In this document: positions 23,759 through 31,443 of the stretch, in pieces
Layout of the letters: every line of letters starts with the position of its first letter
How positions within the stretch are numbered: position 1 is the first letter of the stretch
Source of the DNA: Campylobacteraceae bacterium
GTDB lineage: Bacteria; Campylobacterota; Campylobacteria; Campylobacterales; Sulfurovaceae
DNA length: 39,640 bases
NCBI GenBank assembly: GCA_027055805.1
Contig: JALUMR010000050.1
Span: forward strand, 1-39,640
Direction: 5' to 3'
Translations under genes and position numbers: made by a program
The notes under the pieces: generated by a model
Told to the model about the DNA's origin: nothing
What the model saw: the letters and a program-made list of their open reading frames with translations, nothing else
Databases searched by the model: none

Positions 23759-25057
23759 GTGAAATTAGACTATAACATAGATAATTACAGATATATTACA
23801 GACGATACAACAGCTATTTCAGAGGATACACAGTTTTTATTAACAGCACAAAATAAAAAATATTTTGATACTTTAGAGAATAAACCTTCTTTTATTACTC
23901 CTTTGGAACTTATAGAAAAGTGGGATGTAAATAGATTAAAAGTAGTTGGAGTAACAGGTACCAATGGCAAAACAACAGTTACAGCTGCTATTTACTCTTT
24001 TCTTTTAGATTTAGGAGAGAAACCAGCTCTTTTAGGAACGCGTGGTTTTTTTGCTAATGATGAGAGAATAGAAGAGAAGTCAATGACAACACCTTCTATT
24101 TTACATATTCTTAATAGTATGAGAGTTGCTAATAAAAAGGAGTCTAACTACTTCATTATGGAAGTGAGTTCTCATGCCATTCATCAAGAACGAATAGAAG
24201 GGCTAACGTTTGCATTAAAAGTGCATACCAATGTCACCTCTGACCACTTAGATTATCATGCAACAGTTGAAGAGTATAAGAGGGTTAAAAGCTCTTTCTT
24301 TTCAGATGACTCTCCAAAACTTCTCAATAAAGATGATATTAAAAATATCACCTATAATCCAATAGGAGCTCAAAGTTATGGAGTAGATGAACCTGCAACC
24401 TTTAAAGTTCAAGCGTTTTCATTGCAACATGGCATTACAGCAGGAATTAAACATCTAAGTACAGAGGCAACTTTCCACTCTCCTATGGTGGGTCTATTTA
24501 ATCTATTTAATCTTATGGCAGCTATTGGCTCTTGTGTAATGTTAACAGGACGTAATGTTGCAGAGGTTTGTGAAGTGGTAGAAAACTTTGCAGGTGTGGC
24601 AGGTCGTATGGAAGTGGTTTCGCGTAAGCCACTGGTAATTGTAGATTTTGCTCATACCGATGATGGAATGATTCAAGTGTTAGACAGTATGAAAGATACA
24701 GATGTTTCTGTAGTATTTGGAGCAGGTGGAGATAGAGACAAAGGAAAGCGACCACGCATGGGAGCCGTAGCAGCCAAGTTTGCACAGAAAGTTTATGTCA
24801 CATCAGATAATCCTCGTTCAGAAGAGCCTGAAGATATTATAAAAGATATCCTCTCAGGAATAAAAGACCAAACTCATACTCGTGCTATGGTCGATAGAGC
24901 TTTTGCTATTCAGGAAGCACTAAAAGAGTTAAAAGAGAATGAAGTGCTTATGATACTTGGAAAAGGTGATGAGACCACAATGGAAATCAAAGGTGAAAAG
25001 ATTCACTTTGATGACCGTGAGATAGTTCGAGCTTTATTAGCAGAAAATATTAAATAA
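23759..25057 (+). CDS. murE: UDP-MurNAc-L-Ala-D-Glu:meso-diaminopimelate ligase
   Basis: MurE adds meso-diaminopimelate to the peptidoglycan precursor in the cytoplasm, using ATP. At 432 residues it is shorter than the E. coli enzyme (about 495), as in related species. ATP-binding GVTGTNGKTT has K71; the central domain has MEVSSHAIHQERI, TNVTSDHLDYH and KRVKSSFF; the C-terminal domain has FAHTDDGM, GAGGDRDKGKRP and D350-N-P-R353, the DNPR motif that marks diaminopimelate specificity. It starts at GTG with no strong ribosome site. Its last 8 bases overlap the convergent yaaA gene. Confidence 0.95.
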   Translation: MKLDYNIDNYRYITDDTTAISEDTQFLLTAQNKKYFDTLENKPSFITPLELIEKWDVNRLKVVGVTGTNGKTTVTAAIYSFLLDLGEKPALLGTRGFFANDERIEEKSMTTPSILHILNSMRVANKKESNYFIMEVSSHAIHQERIEGLTFALKVHTNVTSDHLDYHATVEEYKRVKSSFFSDDSPKLLNKDDIKNITYNPIGAQSYGVDEPATFKVQAFSLQHGITAGIKHLSTEATFHSPMVGLFNLFNLMAAIGSCVMLTGRNVAEVCEVVENFAGVAGRMEVVSRKPLVIVDFAHTDDGMIQVLDSMKDTDVSVVFGAGGDRDKGKRPRMGAVAAKFAQKVYVTSDNPRSEEPEDIIKDILSGIKDQTHTRAMVDRAFAIQEALKELKENEVLMILGKGDETTMEIKGEKIHFDDREIVRALLAENIK

Positions 25058-25781
25058 TAGTATAAATAATTTCTGTCTTATTCTTTTTCGTTTGAATCTC
25101 ATCTATAGATAGGTTTTCTATAGGGAGTTTCATAAAATCTTCTAAGTTATCAATTTGAGCCTTAGCAATTTCACGTAGTACAATTCCACGATAGGCTTTT
25201 GCCCAATGGCTTACCACTTTTCCCTCTTTTATAAATTTTAGAGTAGTGTATTTTTTTGTGGGCTTATAAAATTTGTCATAAAATCCAGCTCTTAAATCTA
25301 AAATGTCTTCATTCTTCAGATACTCTTCCATTAAATGACTCTGTTCTTTATAAAGTTTTTCAGGTTTTAATTCTCCTATAGATTCCCCTTGTTTTAGACG
25401 ATACTCTGGAATCATATCATCAGCACGTAAAAATCCAAAAAGATTAGAGCATAGTATGACATTAGTATCTATGTAATGTTGCTCATTAGGAGTTAATGCA
25501 CTATAAGAGAGATAGTCAAATGCAACACCTGTATATCTCTCTATAGCTTTCATCGTAAGTTCATGAACTATATCTTTAGCATGATAAGATACATCAGCCT
25601 CTTTTTTTAGACCAAACATTTTTGAAAGAGTTGCAAAGTTATTTTGTTGAATAATATTGATATAGTGATGTAGAAGTTTTTGTCTTGTAGATGTAAGTTC
25701 TGAAAAGAGTAGAGTATCTAAAGAGAAGTTATCACAGCCACCATTTATTTTTGTTTCACTCGGTGCAAGTAGAATTTTCAT
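25050..25781 (-). CDS. yaaA: YaaA family peroxide-stress protein (UPF0246/DUF328)
   Basis: A 243-residue cytoplasmic protein of the YaaA family. In E. coli, YaaA limits free iron during hydrogen peroxide stress and has a DNA-binding fold. Family blocks seen are MKILLAPSETK at the start, RYTGVAFDYLSY, FGFLRADDMIPEYRL and VVSHWAKAYRGIVLRE near the end. Normal length. It overlaps murE tail to tail by 8 bases with no terminator between. Function is by homology only. Confidence 0.88.
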   Translation of the reverse strand: MKILLAPSETKINGGCDNFSLDTLLFSELTSTRQKLLHHYINIIQQNNFATLSKMFGLKKEADVSYHAKDIVHELTMKAIERYTGVAFDYLSYSALTPNEQHYIDTNVILCSNLFGFLRADDMIPEYRLKQGESIGELKPEKLYKEQSHLMEEYLKNEDILDLRAGFYDKFYKPTKKYTTLKFIKEGKVVSHWAKAYRGIVLREIAKAQIDNLEDFMKLPIENLSIDEIQTKKNKTEIIYTII

Positions 25782-25847
25782 GAAAAACCTTATTTTTAAA
25801 GAATTATAGCGAATATCAAAGAATTTTTATTTTTTTACTAAAAATCC

Positions 25848-25876
25848 TTGACATGCTTTTTATTTTTGTCTATAAT
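25848..25876 (+). promoter_or_regulatory. Consensus sigma-70 promoter of the tRNA-tuf region
   Basis: TTGACA (25848-25853), exactly 17 bases, TATAAT (25871-25876), then GCGACT. Both hexamers match the consensus fully, which is unusual in this AT-rich genome and suits stable RNA synthesis. The start is predicted near 25883. It is followed by a hairpin, CATTTAAAG/CTTTAAATG (25884-25906), at the 5' end of the transcript, just before the first tRNA. Confidence 0.85.
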
Positions 25877-25912
25877 GCGACTCCATTTAAAGAATGACTT
25901 TAAATGAATGGT

Positions 25913-25989
25913 GCTGATGTAGCTCAGTTGGCTAGAGCAGCTGATTTGTAATCAGCAGGTCGGGGGTTCGAGTCCCTTCATCAGCTCCA
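25913..25989 (+). tRNA. tRNA-Thr (anticodon TGT)
   Basis: Acceptor stem GCTGATG/CATCAGC, D arm AGCTCAGTTGGCTAGAGC, anticodon stem-loop CTGATTTGTAATCAG with anticodon TGT, T arm GGGGGTTCGAGTCCC, discriminator T and encoded CCA. Reads ACA codons. First of four tRNAs before tuf, the same order as thrU-tyrU-glyT-thrT-tufB in E. coli. Confidence 0.97.
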
Positions 25990-26029
25990 TTAAAATTTTA
26001 TCAGTGTTTGACCAGAAATATAAAAATAT

Positions 26030-26114
26030 GGTGAGTTACTCAAGTGGCCAACGAGGGCGGATTGTAAATCCGCTGACTACGTCTTCGAAGGTTCGAATCC
26101 TTCACTCACCACCA
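26030..26114 (+). tRNA. tRNA-Tyr (anticodon GTA)
   Basis: Acceptor stem GGTGAGT/ACTCACC, anticodon stem-loop GCGGATTGTAAATCCGC with GTA, a long variable arm (TGACTACGTCTTCG) typical of class II tRNAs, T arm AAGGTTCGAATCCTT, discriminator A and encoded CCA. Confidence 0.97.
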
Positions 26115-26134
26115 TTTATCTATTTGATATAGAT

Positions 26135-26210
26135 GCGGGAATAGCTCAGTGGCTAGAGCCCCTGCCTTCCAAGCAGGATGTCGCGAGTTCGAATCTCGTT
26201 TCCCGCTCCA
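26135..26210 (+). tRNA. tRNA-Gly (anticodon TCC)
   Basis: Acceptor stem GCGGGAA/TTCCCGC, anticodon stem-loop CCTGCCTTCCAAGCAGG with TCC, T arm CGAGTTCGAATCTCG, discriminator T and encoded CCA. It is followed by a 101-base AT-rich spacer before the next tRNA. Confidence 0.97.
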
Positions 26211-26311
26211 TAGTATCAAAGTAATCTGGAAGCTGGTGTGAAAATTTTATTACTACTTTCACATTAACCAATCAAAATCATACACTTATTAAATTTTATA
26301 AATATTATTAT

Positions 26312-26386
<75 letters not shown>

Positions 26387-26393
26387 CCATGAT

Positions 26394-26488
26394 TATGGAC
26401 AAAAGTATTATCATCTAAAAGGTTATCTTCAGCAGGTAGCTCATACGACTAGTCGTATTTTTACAAACTGATAATAGTTTTGTCCATA
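26394..26488. repeat. Nested inverted repeat between tRNA-Thr and tuf
   Basis: Outer arms TATGGACAAAAGTATTATCA (26394-26413) and TGATAATAGTTTTGTCCATA (26469-26488) pair over 20 positions with one mismatch. Inside is the perfect palindrome ATACGACT/AGTCGTAT (26443-26458) followed by TTTT. The inner hairpin may be an intrinsic terminator for the tRNA transcript. The whole 95-bp unit looks like a small inverted-repeat element. Confidence 0.7.
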
Positions 26489-26524
26489 TTGTTGGTAATT
26501 AAAGCAATATTGAGTTATGTCTGA

Positions 26525-26530
26525 TATAAT
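26525..26530 (+). promoter_or_regulatory. -10 element of tuf promoter
   Basis: Perfect TATAAT in TCTGATATAATGTC, 38 bases before the tuf ATG. No clear -35. Together with the upstream palindrome it suggests that tuf can be transcribed separately from the tRNAs. Confidence 0.55.
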
Positions 26531-26568
26531 GTCAGCAAATTTTTTAACAATTAACTTAGGAGAAACAG

Positions 26569-27777
26569 ATGGCTAAAGAAAAATTCGAACGAACAAAACC
26601 CCATGTTAACATTGGTACAATTGGTCACGTTGACCACGGTAAAACTACATTAACAGCTGCAATCACAATGTGTTTAGGGCTTAAAAATGGTCAAGCAACA
26701 ATGGATTATGATCAAATTGATAATGCTCCAGAAGAAAGAGAAAGAGGAATTACTATTGCTACTTCTCACGTAGAGTATGAAACTGAAACAAGACATTATG
26801 CTCACGTAGATTGTCCAGGTCACGCCGATTACGTTAAAAACATGATTACTGGTGCTGCTCAAATGGATGGTGCTATTCTTGTTATTGCTGCTACTGACGG
26901 ACCTATGGCACAAACTAGAGAGCATATTCTTCTTTCTAAGCAAGTTGGTGTACCATACATTGTTGTTTTCTTAAATAAAGAAGATCAACTTGATGAAGAA
27001 GACAAAGAAGAGATGTTAGAGCTTGTAGAGATGGAAGTTCGTGAACTTCTTGAAGAGTACGATTTTCCAGGTGATGATACTCCAATTGTTGCTGGTTCAG
27101 CATTCCAAGCACTTGAAGAAGCAAAAGCTGGAAAAGCTGCTGAATGGTCAGAAAAAATTTATGCACTTATGGATGCTGTAGATGAGTATATTCCTGAACC
27201 AGTAAGAGAAACAGATAAAGACTACTTAATGCCTATAGAAGATATCTTTACTATCCAAGGTCGTGGTACTGTTGTAACTGGTAAAATTGATAGAGGTCAA
27301 GTTTGTGTTGGAGATGCAGTTGAAATTGTTGGTATTAAAGATAACCAATCAACAACTGTAACTGGTGTTGAGATGTTCCGTAAAGAAATGGATTGTGGTC
27401 AAGCTGGTGATAACTGTGGTGTTCTTATTAGAGGTATTGAAAAAGATGCAGTTGAAAGAGGTATGGTTCTTTGTAAGCCAGGTTCAATTACTCCTCACTC
27501 TAAATTTACAGCTGAAGTGTATATTCTTAAAAAAGAAGAGGGTGGTAGACACACTCCATTCTTTAACAACTATAGACCACAGTTTTATGTAAGAACAACA
27601 GATGTTACTGGTTCAATTACACTTGCAGAAGGTGTTGAAATGGTTATGCCTGGTGACAACGTTACTATTACTGTTGAGCTTATCAACCCAGTTGCTCTTG
27701 AGCAAGGTACTAAGTTTGCTATCCGTGAAGGTGGTAGAACTGTTGGTGCTGGTGTTGTTGCTGAAATTATCGAGTAG
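26569..27777 (+). CDS. tuf: Elongation factor Tu
   Basis: 402 residues; a GTPase that brings aminoacyl-tRNA to the ribosome. G1 is GHVDHGKTT, the effector region has [17 protein letters not shown]3 is [12 protein letters not shown], and G4 is NKED, with the neighbouring [11 protein letters not shown] a little longer than in E. coli. Domain 2 has [13 protein letters not shown], domain 3 [31 protein letters not shown] precedes the start. rpmG starts 5 bases after the stop. Confidence 0.98.
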   Translation: MAKEKFERTKPHVNIGTIGHVDHGKTTLTAAITMCLGLKNGQATMDYDQIDNAPEERERGITIATSHVEYETETRHYAHVDCPGHADYVKNMITGAAQMDGAILVIAATDGPMAQTREHILLSKQVGVPYIVVFLNKEDQLDEEDKEEMLELVEMEVRELLEEYDFPGDDTPIVAGSAFQALEEAKAGKAAEWSEKIYALMDAVDEYIPEPVRETDKDYLMPIEDIFTIQGRGTVVTGKIDRGQVCVGDAVEIVGIKDNQSTTVTGVEMFRKEMDCGQAGDNCGVLIRGIEKDAVERGMVLCKPGSITPHSKFTAEVYILKKEEGGRHTPFFNNYRPQFYVRTTDVTGSITLAEGVEMVMPGDNVTITVELINPVALEQGTKFAIREGGRTVGAGVVAEIIE

Positions 27778-27782
27778 TAGTC

Positions 27783-27935
27783 ATGAGAGAAACAATTCAC
27801 TTAGGTTGTGAGAAGTGTACTAGACGTAACTATCACACCACTAAGAATAAAAGAAACACTGCTGAAAAACTTGCTTTAAAAAAGTATTGTAAGTGGTGTA
27901 AGTGTCATACTACACATAAAGAGATGAAGCTGTAA
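27783..27935 (+). CDS. rpmG: 50S ribosomal protein L33
   Basis: A 50-residue gene missing from the ORF track. It starts MRETIHLGCEKCTRRNYHTT and ends HKEMKL. Cysteines C9, C12, C36 and C39 form the zinc ribbon (CEKC...CKWC), so it is the zinc-binding form. No strong ribosome site precedes it; translation probably re-initiates after tuf, 5 bases upstream. The order tuf-rpmG-tRNA-Trp-secE-nusG is widely conserved. Confidence 0.96.
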   Translation: MRETIHLGCEKCTRRNYHTTKNKRNTAEKLALKKYCKWCKCHTTHKEMKL

Positions 27936-27956
27936 CAAGTTCATTTACTCTATTTT

Positions 27957-27985
27957 AATATCATTGGGTACGCTCAATGATATTT
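27957..27985 (+). terminator. Hairpin between rpmG and tRNA-Trp
   Basis: AATATCATTG (27957-27966) pairs with CAATGATATT (27975-27984); two further inner pairs close a TACG tetraloop. Only a weak TTATTCTT follows, and the tRNA starts 7 bases later. It may be a partial terminator or an RNase III processing site that frees tRNA-Trp. Confidence 0.5.
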
Positions 27986-27991
27986 ATTCTT

Positions 27992-28067
27992 AGGCCAATA
28001 GCTCAGTTGGTAGAGCACTGGTCTCCAAAACCAGGTGCCGGGGGTTCGAGTCCCTCTTGGCCTGCCA
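27992..28067 (+). tRNA. tRNA-Trp (anticodon CCA)
   Basis: Acceptor stem AGGCCAA/TTGGCCT, D arm AGCTCAGTTGGTAGAGC, anticodon stem-loop CTGGTCTCCAAAACCAG with CCA, T arm GGGGGTTCGAGTCCC, discriminator G as usual for tRNA-Trp, and encoded CCA. Confidence 0.97.
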
Positions 28068-28101
28068 TGCAAATATATGGTAAATATAAAAGGTAAATAC
28101 A

Positions 28102-28284
28102 ATGGAAAAATTAACAACATATTTTACACACGTTAAAGAAGAGATTCAAAAAGTTATATTTCCGACAAAAGTACAAATAAGACAAGCGTTTTTTGCTGTT
28201 TTTATCGTCGTGACCGTTATATCTATTTTTTTAGCACTTGTTGACTTACTTATGTCATCTATTGTAACAGCAGTAGTTGGTTAA
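28102..28284 (+). CDS. secE: Preprotein translocase subunit SecE
   Basis: 60 residues, the short single-spanning form that clamps SecY. The N-terminal amphipathic helix contains KEEIQKVIFPTKVQIRQ, matching the conserved surface helix, followed by one membrane segment (AVFIVVTVISIFLALVDLLM). It sits between tRNA-Trp and nusG, the normal place. nusG starts 1 base after its stop. Confidence 0.95.
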   Translation: MEKLTTYFTHVKEEIQKVIFPTKVQIRQAFFAVFIVVTVISIFLALVDLLMSSIVTAVVG

Positions 28285-28285
28285 G

Positions 28286-28816
28286 ATGGCATTTCAATGG
28301 TATGCAATTCAGGTTTATTCAGGATCTGAACAAGCAGTTAAAAAAGGTATAGAGCTTTTAGCTGTAGAGAATGGTATTGAAGATCAAATAGATTCAATTA
28401 TTGTTCCTATAGAAGAAGTTATAGAGGTTAAGAATGGAGATAAGAAGATTACAGAACGTGTTCTTTATTCAGGCTATGTGTTTGCATCAGTAGATTTGGA
28501 CACAAGTCTTTGGCACAAAATTCAATCACTCCCTCGTGTTTCTCGTTTTATTGGAGAAGGTAAAACAGCTACACCATTGAGTGATGCAGATATTAAAGTT
28601 ATTTTAGAAAAAATGGAAAAGAAATCTGCTCCACGTCCTAAAGTTGACTTTGAAAATGGTGAGATGGTTCGTATTATTGATGGTCCATTTTCTAACTTCA
28701 CAGGAATGGTTGAAGAGTATGACCTTGATCATGGGAAATTAAAGTTGAATGTTTCTATTTTTGGTAGAAATACACCAGTAGAAATTTTATATACGCAAGT
28801 AGAGAAAATTTTATAA
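28286..28816 (+). CDS. nusG: Transcription termination/antitermination factor NusG
   Basis: The start used is ATG 28286 (MAFQWYAIQVYSGSE, 176 residues) in place of the listed TTG at 28277. The family normally begins with this WYAIQVYSG block, and the ATG follows the secE stop by 1 base. The NGN domain (about 1-115) contains YSGYVFASVDLD and LPRVSRFIGEG. The C-terminal KOW domain (about 122-176) has GEMVRIIDGPFSNFTGMVEE and ends VEKIL. It is followed by an intrinsic terminator, so rplK has its own promoter. Confidence 0.97.
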   Translation: MAFQWYAIQVYSGSEQAVKKGIELLAVENGIEDQIDSIIVPIEEVIEVKNGDKKITERVLYSGYVFASVDLDTSLWHKIQSLPRVSRFIGEGKTATPLSDADIKVILEKMEKKSAPRPKVDFENGEMVRIIDGPFSNFTGMVEEYDLDHGKLKLNVSIFGRNTPVEILYTQVEKIL

Positions 28817-28830
28817 AATTCTATAAATAT

Positions 28831-28862
28831 GTAGGGGCAGAGCAATGTCTCTACCTTTTTCT
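28831..28862 (+). terminator. Intrinsic terminator after nusG
   Basis: GTAGGGGCA (28831-28839) pairs with TGTCTCTAC (28846-28854), 9 pairs including two G-U, with loop GAGCAA, followed by CTTTTTCTT. Good stem plus T tract, 14 bases after the stop codon. Confidence 0.75.
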
Positions 28863-28892
28863 TATTGTTATGAAATCTTGTGTAAAAGTTTA

Positions 28893-28921
28893 AATAATAA
28901 AAATATTTTATTTTTATTATT
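28893..28921. repeat. 13-bp A/T-only inverted repeat before rplK
   Basis: AATAATAAAAATA (28893-28905) and TATTTTTATTATT (28909-28921) are perfect complements around TTT. It lies in the rplK upstream region between the nusG terminator and the probable rplK promoter. It could bind a regulator or nucleoid protein, or may simply be part of an AT-rich promoter region. Confidence 0.55.
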
Positions 28922-28970
28922 CAAGTTTTTATTTTTAAAATAAACGACTATTTAATCTAAGGAGATAACG

Positions 28971-29396
28971 ATGGCAAAAAAAGTAACTGAAAAGTTCAAA
29001 ATGATGATTCCTGCTGGATCAGCTAACCCATCACCACCAGTAGGACCAGCACTTGGTCAACGTGGTGTTAACATTATGGAATTCTGTAAGGCATTCAATG
29101 AAAAGACTAAAGACAAAATGGGTTTTAAAATACCAGTTGTAGTTACAGTATATGCTGATAGATCTTTTACATTTGAAACAAAGCAACCCCCTGCATCGGA
29201 ACTTATTTTAAAAGCTGCAAACCTTAAAAAAGGTACAGATAATCCGATTCTTAATAAAGTTGGAACACTTACATCAGCTCAAATTGATGAGATTGTTGAG
29301 AAGAAGATTAGTGACTTAAATACAGATGATAAAGAGATGGCAGCTAAGATTATTGCTGGAACTTGTAGAAGTATGGGTGTAGAGATAGCTGGATAA
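28971..29396 (+). CDS. rplK: 50S ribosomal protein L11
   Basis: 141 residues, GTPase-associated centre and RelA sensing. The N-terminal domain has [20 protein letters not shown]; the C-terminal RNA-binding domain has [13 protein letters not shown] and [20 protein letters not shown] precedes the start. It begins the rplK-rplA-rplJ-rplL-rpoB-rpoC series; rplA follows after 75 bases. Confidence 0.98.
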   Translation: MAKKVTEKFKMMIPAGSANPSPPVGPALGQRGVNIMEFCKAFNEKTKDKMGFKIPVVVTVYADRSFTFETKQPPASELILKAANLKKGTDNPILNKVGTLTSAQIDEIVEKKISDLNTDDKEMAAKIIAGTCRSMGVEIAG

Positions 29397-29471
29397 TTTC
29401 AGTTTTGATACCACTAAGCATCTATTTGCAAAAGTGGGAGATTATAGATAATATATATCGTGGAGAGATAA

Positions 29472-30185
29472 ATGGCAAAGAAAGTAAATAAAAAAAGAGC
29501 AGCACTCTTAGAGAAAATAGAAATAGAGAAGAATTATGCTGTTGAAGAAGCAACATCACTTCTTAGCGAATTGAAATCAGCTAAGTTTGATGAGACCGTT
29601 GAGATTGCGTTGAACTTAAACGTTGACCCAAGACATGCAGATCAAATGCTTAGAGGTTCAGTAGTACTTCCAAATGGTACAGGTAAAGTTGTGAGAGTAG
29701 CAGTATTTGCAAAGGATGATAAGGCTGATGAAGCTAAAGCAGCAGGGGCTGATTTGGTTGGTGCTGATGATTTAATTGATGCAATTAAAGAGGGTAATAT
29801 TGATTTTGATACTGTTATCGCAACACCAAACATGATGGGAACACTTGGTAAAGTAGCTAGAATTTTAGGACCAAAAGGTTTAATGCCTAACCCTAAAACA
29901 GGTACTGTAACTATGGATGTGGCAAAAGCTGTTACAGAAGCTAAAGGTGGAAAAGTTAACTTTAGAACTGACAAAAAAGGTAATATTCATGCTGGAATTG
30001 GAAAAGTAAGTTTTGGTGCTGAGAAAATTTTAGAAAATTTAGAAACTTTTATTCAGACCATTAACAAGGTTAAACCAGCATCTGCTAAAGGTAGATACAT
30101 TACGAATGCTGCTATCTCTTTAACCATGAGTCCAGCAATAACACTTGATTCAAGTGAGCTTATGGATATGAAAGCAAAAGCTTAA
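29472..30185 (+). CDS. rplA: 50S ribosomal protein L1
   Basis: 237 residues, L1 stalk of the large subunit and a translational repressor of its own mRNA in many bacteria. Diagnostic blocks are [61 protein letters not shown] and the late [21 protein letters not shown] lies upstream. It is followed by 254 bases containing two large palindromes before rplJ, an unusually elaborate gap. Confidence 0.98.
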   Translation: MAKKVNKKRAALLEKIEIEKNYAVEEATSLLSELKSAKFDETVEIALNLNVDPRHADQMLRGSVVLPNGTGKVVRVAVFAKDDKADEAKAAGADLVGADDLIDAIKEGNIDFDTVIATPNMMGTLGKVARILGPKGLMPNPKTGTVTMDVAKAVTEAKGGKVNFRTDKKGNIHAGIGKVSFGAEKILENLETFIQTINKVKPASAKGRYITNAAISLTMSPAITLDSSELMDMKAKA

Positions 30186-30199
30186 GTCTAAAGCTTAGG

Positions 30200-30297
30200 G
30201 CATAAAGGAGAAAGGGGTAGCTAAAAGGGATTAGGTTTAAACCTGACCCCTTTTAGCTACCCCTTTCAACCATACCTTTTTGTCTTTTCCTTTATGC
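30200..30297. repeat. Large compound palindrome A between rplA and rplJ
   Basis: The inner stem is AAAGGGGTAGCTAAAAGGG (30211-30229) against CCCTTTTAGCTACCCCTTT (30248-30266), 19 perfect pairs. The loop itself holds the palindrome AGGTTTAAACCT (30233-30244). Outside it, GCATAAAGGA (30200-30209) pairs with TCCTTTATGC (30288-30297). No ribosomal gene leader I know has this form; it resembles REP-type or MITE palindromes. Confidence 0.8.
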
Positions 30298-30368
30298 TTG
30301 GCATAAACTAATCTAGATTGAAGATAATAGGGGCGAGAGCTTAATAGATAACTTTGAAAAAAGTTTGT

Positions 30369-30412
30369 TAATGAGATAGGGGTCAGACTTAAGTTTGACC
30401 CCTATCTCATTA
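30369..30412. repeat. 44-bp near-perfect palindrome B upstream of rplJ
   Basis: TAATGAGATAGGGGTCA (30369-30385) and TGACCCCTATCTCATTA (30396-30412) pair over all 17 positions. The central GACTTAAGTT can pair further (G-T, then ACTT/AAGT). It lies 17 bases before the AAAGGAG of rplJ. It shares the GGGGTCA/TGACCCC core with palindrome A (CCTGACCCC). Confidence 0.85.
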
Positions 30413-30439
30413 CCCTTTTAGAAATCGAAAGGAGAACAA

Positions 30440-30925
30440 ATGACTAGAATTGAAAAAGAAGCTATTGTTAATGAACTCTCAACTGCTTTTGCTGATCAGG
30501 GTGCTGTAATCGTATGTGATTATAAAGGTATGACTGTTGAAGCATTAGAAGGTGTTCGTAACATGGCCAGAGAAAATGATGTACAAGTTCGTGTTGTAAA
30601 AAATACACTTGCAGGAATTGCACTTAAAAATGCCAACTGTGAAGAGATGGAACTTGTAGATACAAATATCTTTATTTGGGGTGAAGATCAAATTGCTACT
30701 TGTAAAGTAGCTGATAAATCTGCCGAAGCAAATAAAGATAATTTCTCAATCAAATCTGGAGTAATTGAGTCAAAAGTTGCAGATATCGCTACGATTAATG
30801 CAATGGCTAAACTTCCAGGTAGAGATGAACTTCTTGGTATGCTACTTAATGTTTGGAATGCACCAGTGCAGAACTTTACAATAGGTATGAGTGCACTTGC
30901 TACTAAATTAGAAGAAGAAGCGTAA
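30440..30925 (+). CDS. rplJ: 50S ribosomal protein L10
   Basis: 161 residues, the base of the L7/L12 stalk. It starts MTRIEKEAIVNELSTAF, then VIVCDYKGMTVEALEGVR, VRVVKNTLAGIAL and the late MAKLPGRDELLGMLLNVWNAPV; the C-terminal helix that holds L12 dimers ends EEEA. AAAGGAG is 8 bases upstream. In E. coli the L10-L12 complex represses this operon at the rplJ leader; here the leader is occupied by two palindromes. Confidence 0.98.
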   Translation: MTRIEKEAIVNELSTAFADQGAVIVCDYKGMTVEALEGVRNMARENDVQVRVVKNTLAGIALKNANCEEMELVDTNIFIWGEDQIATCKVADKSAEANKDNFSIKSGVIESKVADIATINAMAKLPGRDELLGMLLNVWNAPVQNFTIGMSALATKLEEEA

Positions 30926-31004
30926 TTTTATCTATTTAAATAGATATTAATTTGAATGTAATGATATTAAAATCATTAAAAAATATAATTTTAAGGAATT
31001 AAAA

Positions 31005-31373
31005 ATGGCAACAACTAAAGAAGATGTTTTAGAATTTATTTCAAACATGTCAGTATTAGAGCTTTCTGAGCTTGTAAAAGAATTTGAAGAGCATTTTGGT
31101 GTATCTGCACAGGCTACAGTAGTAGCTGGTGGTGGAGCAGTAGCAGAAGCTACTGAAGAACAAACAGAATTTGACGTAGTACTTACAGATGCAGGTGCTA
31201 AAAAAATCAATGCTATTAAAGTTGTAAGAGCTATTACAGGTCTTGGACTTAAAGAAGCTAAAGCAGCAGTTGAAGAAGCTCCTACAACTCTTAAAGAGGC
31301 TGTATCTAAAGAAGAAGCTGAAGAGTTCAAAAAACAAATCGAAGAAGCTGGTGCTTCTTGTGAGCTTAAATAA
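31005..31373 (+). CDS. rplL: 50S ribosomal protein L7/L12
   Basis: 122 residues, the stalk protein that recruits translation GTPases. The N-terminal dimer domain (about 1-35) has [18 protein letters not shown]. An Ala/Gly/Glu hinge follows. The C-terminal factor-binding domain has [20 protein letters not shown] and [15 protein letters not shown]. It is followed by 244 bases with several hairpins before rpoB. Confidence 0.98.
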   Translation: MATTKEDVLEFISNMSVLELSELVKEFEEHFGVSAQATVVAGGGAVAEATEEQTEFDVVLTDAGAKKINAIKVVRAITGLGLKEAKAAVEEAPTTLKEAVSKEEAEEFKKQIEEAGASCELK

Positions 31374-31391
31374 GTTTTATTTAAGTCACAC

Positions 31392-31420
31392 ATTTCAAAT
31401 GAGCTCTGCTCATTTGAAAT
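31392..31420 (+). promoter_or_regulatory. 13-bp hairpin downstream of rplL (attenuator or processing site)
   Basis: ATTTCAAATGAGC (31392-31404) and GCTCATTTGAAAT (31408-31420) pair perfectly around TCT, 18 bases after the rplL stop. No T tract follows, so it is not a simple terminator. In E. coli the rplL-rpoB gap holds an attenuator and an RNase III site that lower rpoBC relative to ribosomal proteins; this hairpin is placed to do the same (inference). Confidence 0.65.
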
Positions 31421-31443
31421 ACTAAAATATTTCGACCCTTTCT

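Noticed and set aside
28277-28285. TTG start of nusG
   Set aside because: ATG at 28286 gives the normal family N-terminus and begins 1 base after the secE stop.
31056-31425. ORFs overlapping rplL (31056 minus, 30947 minus, 31243 plus)
   Set aside because: Low-complexity shadows of the Lys/Glu/Ala-rich rplL reading frame, without start signals.
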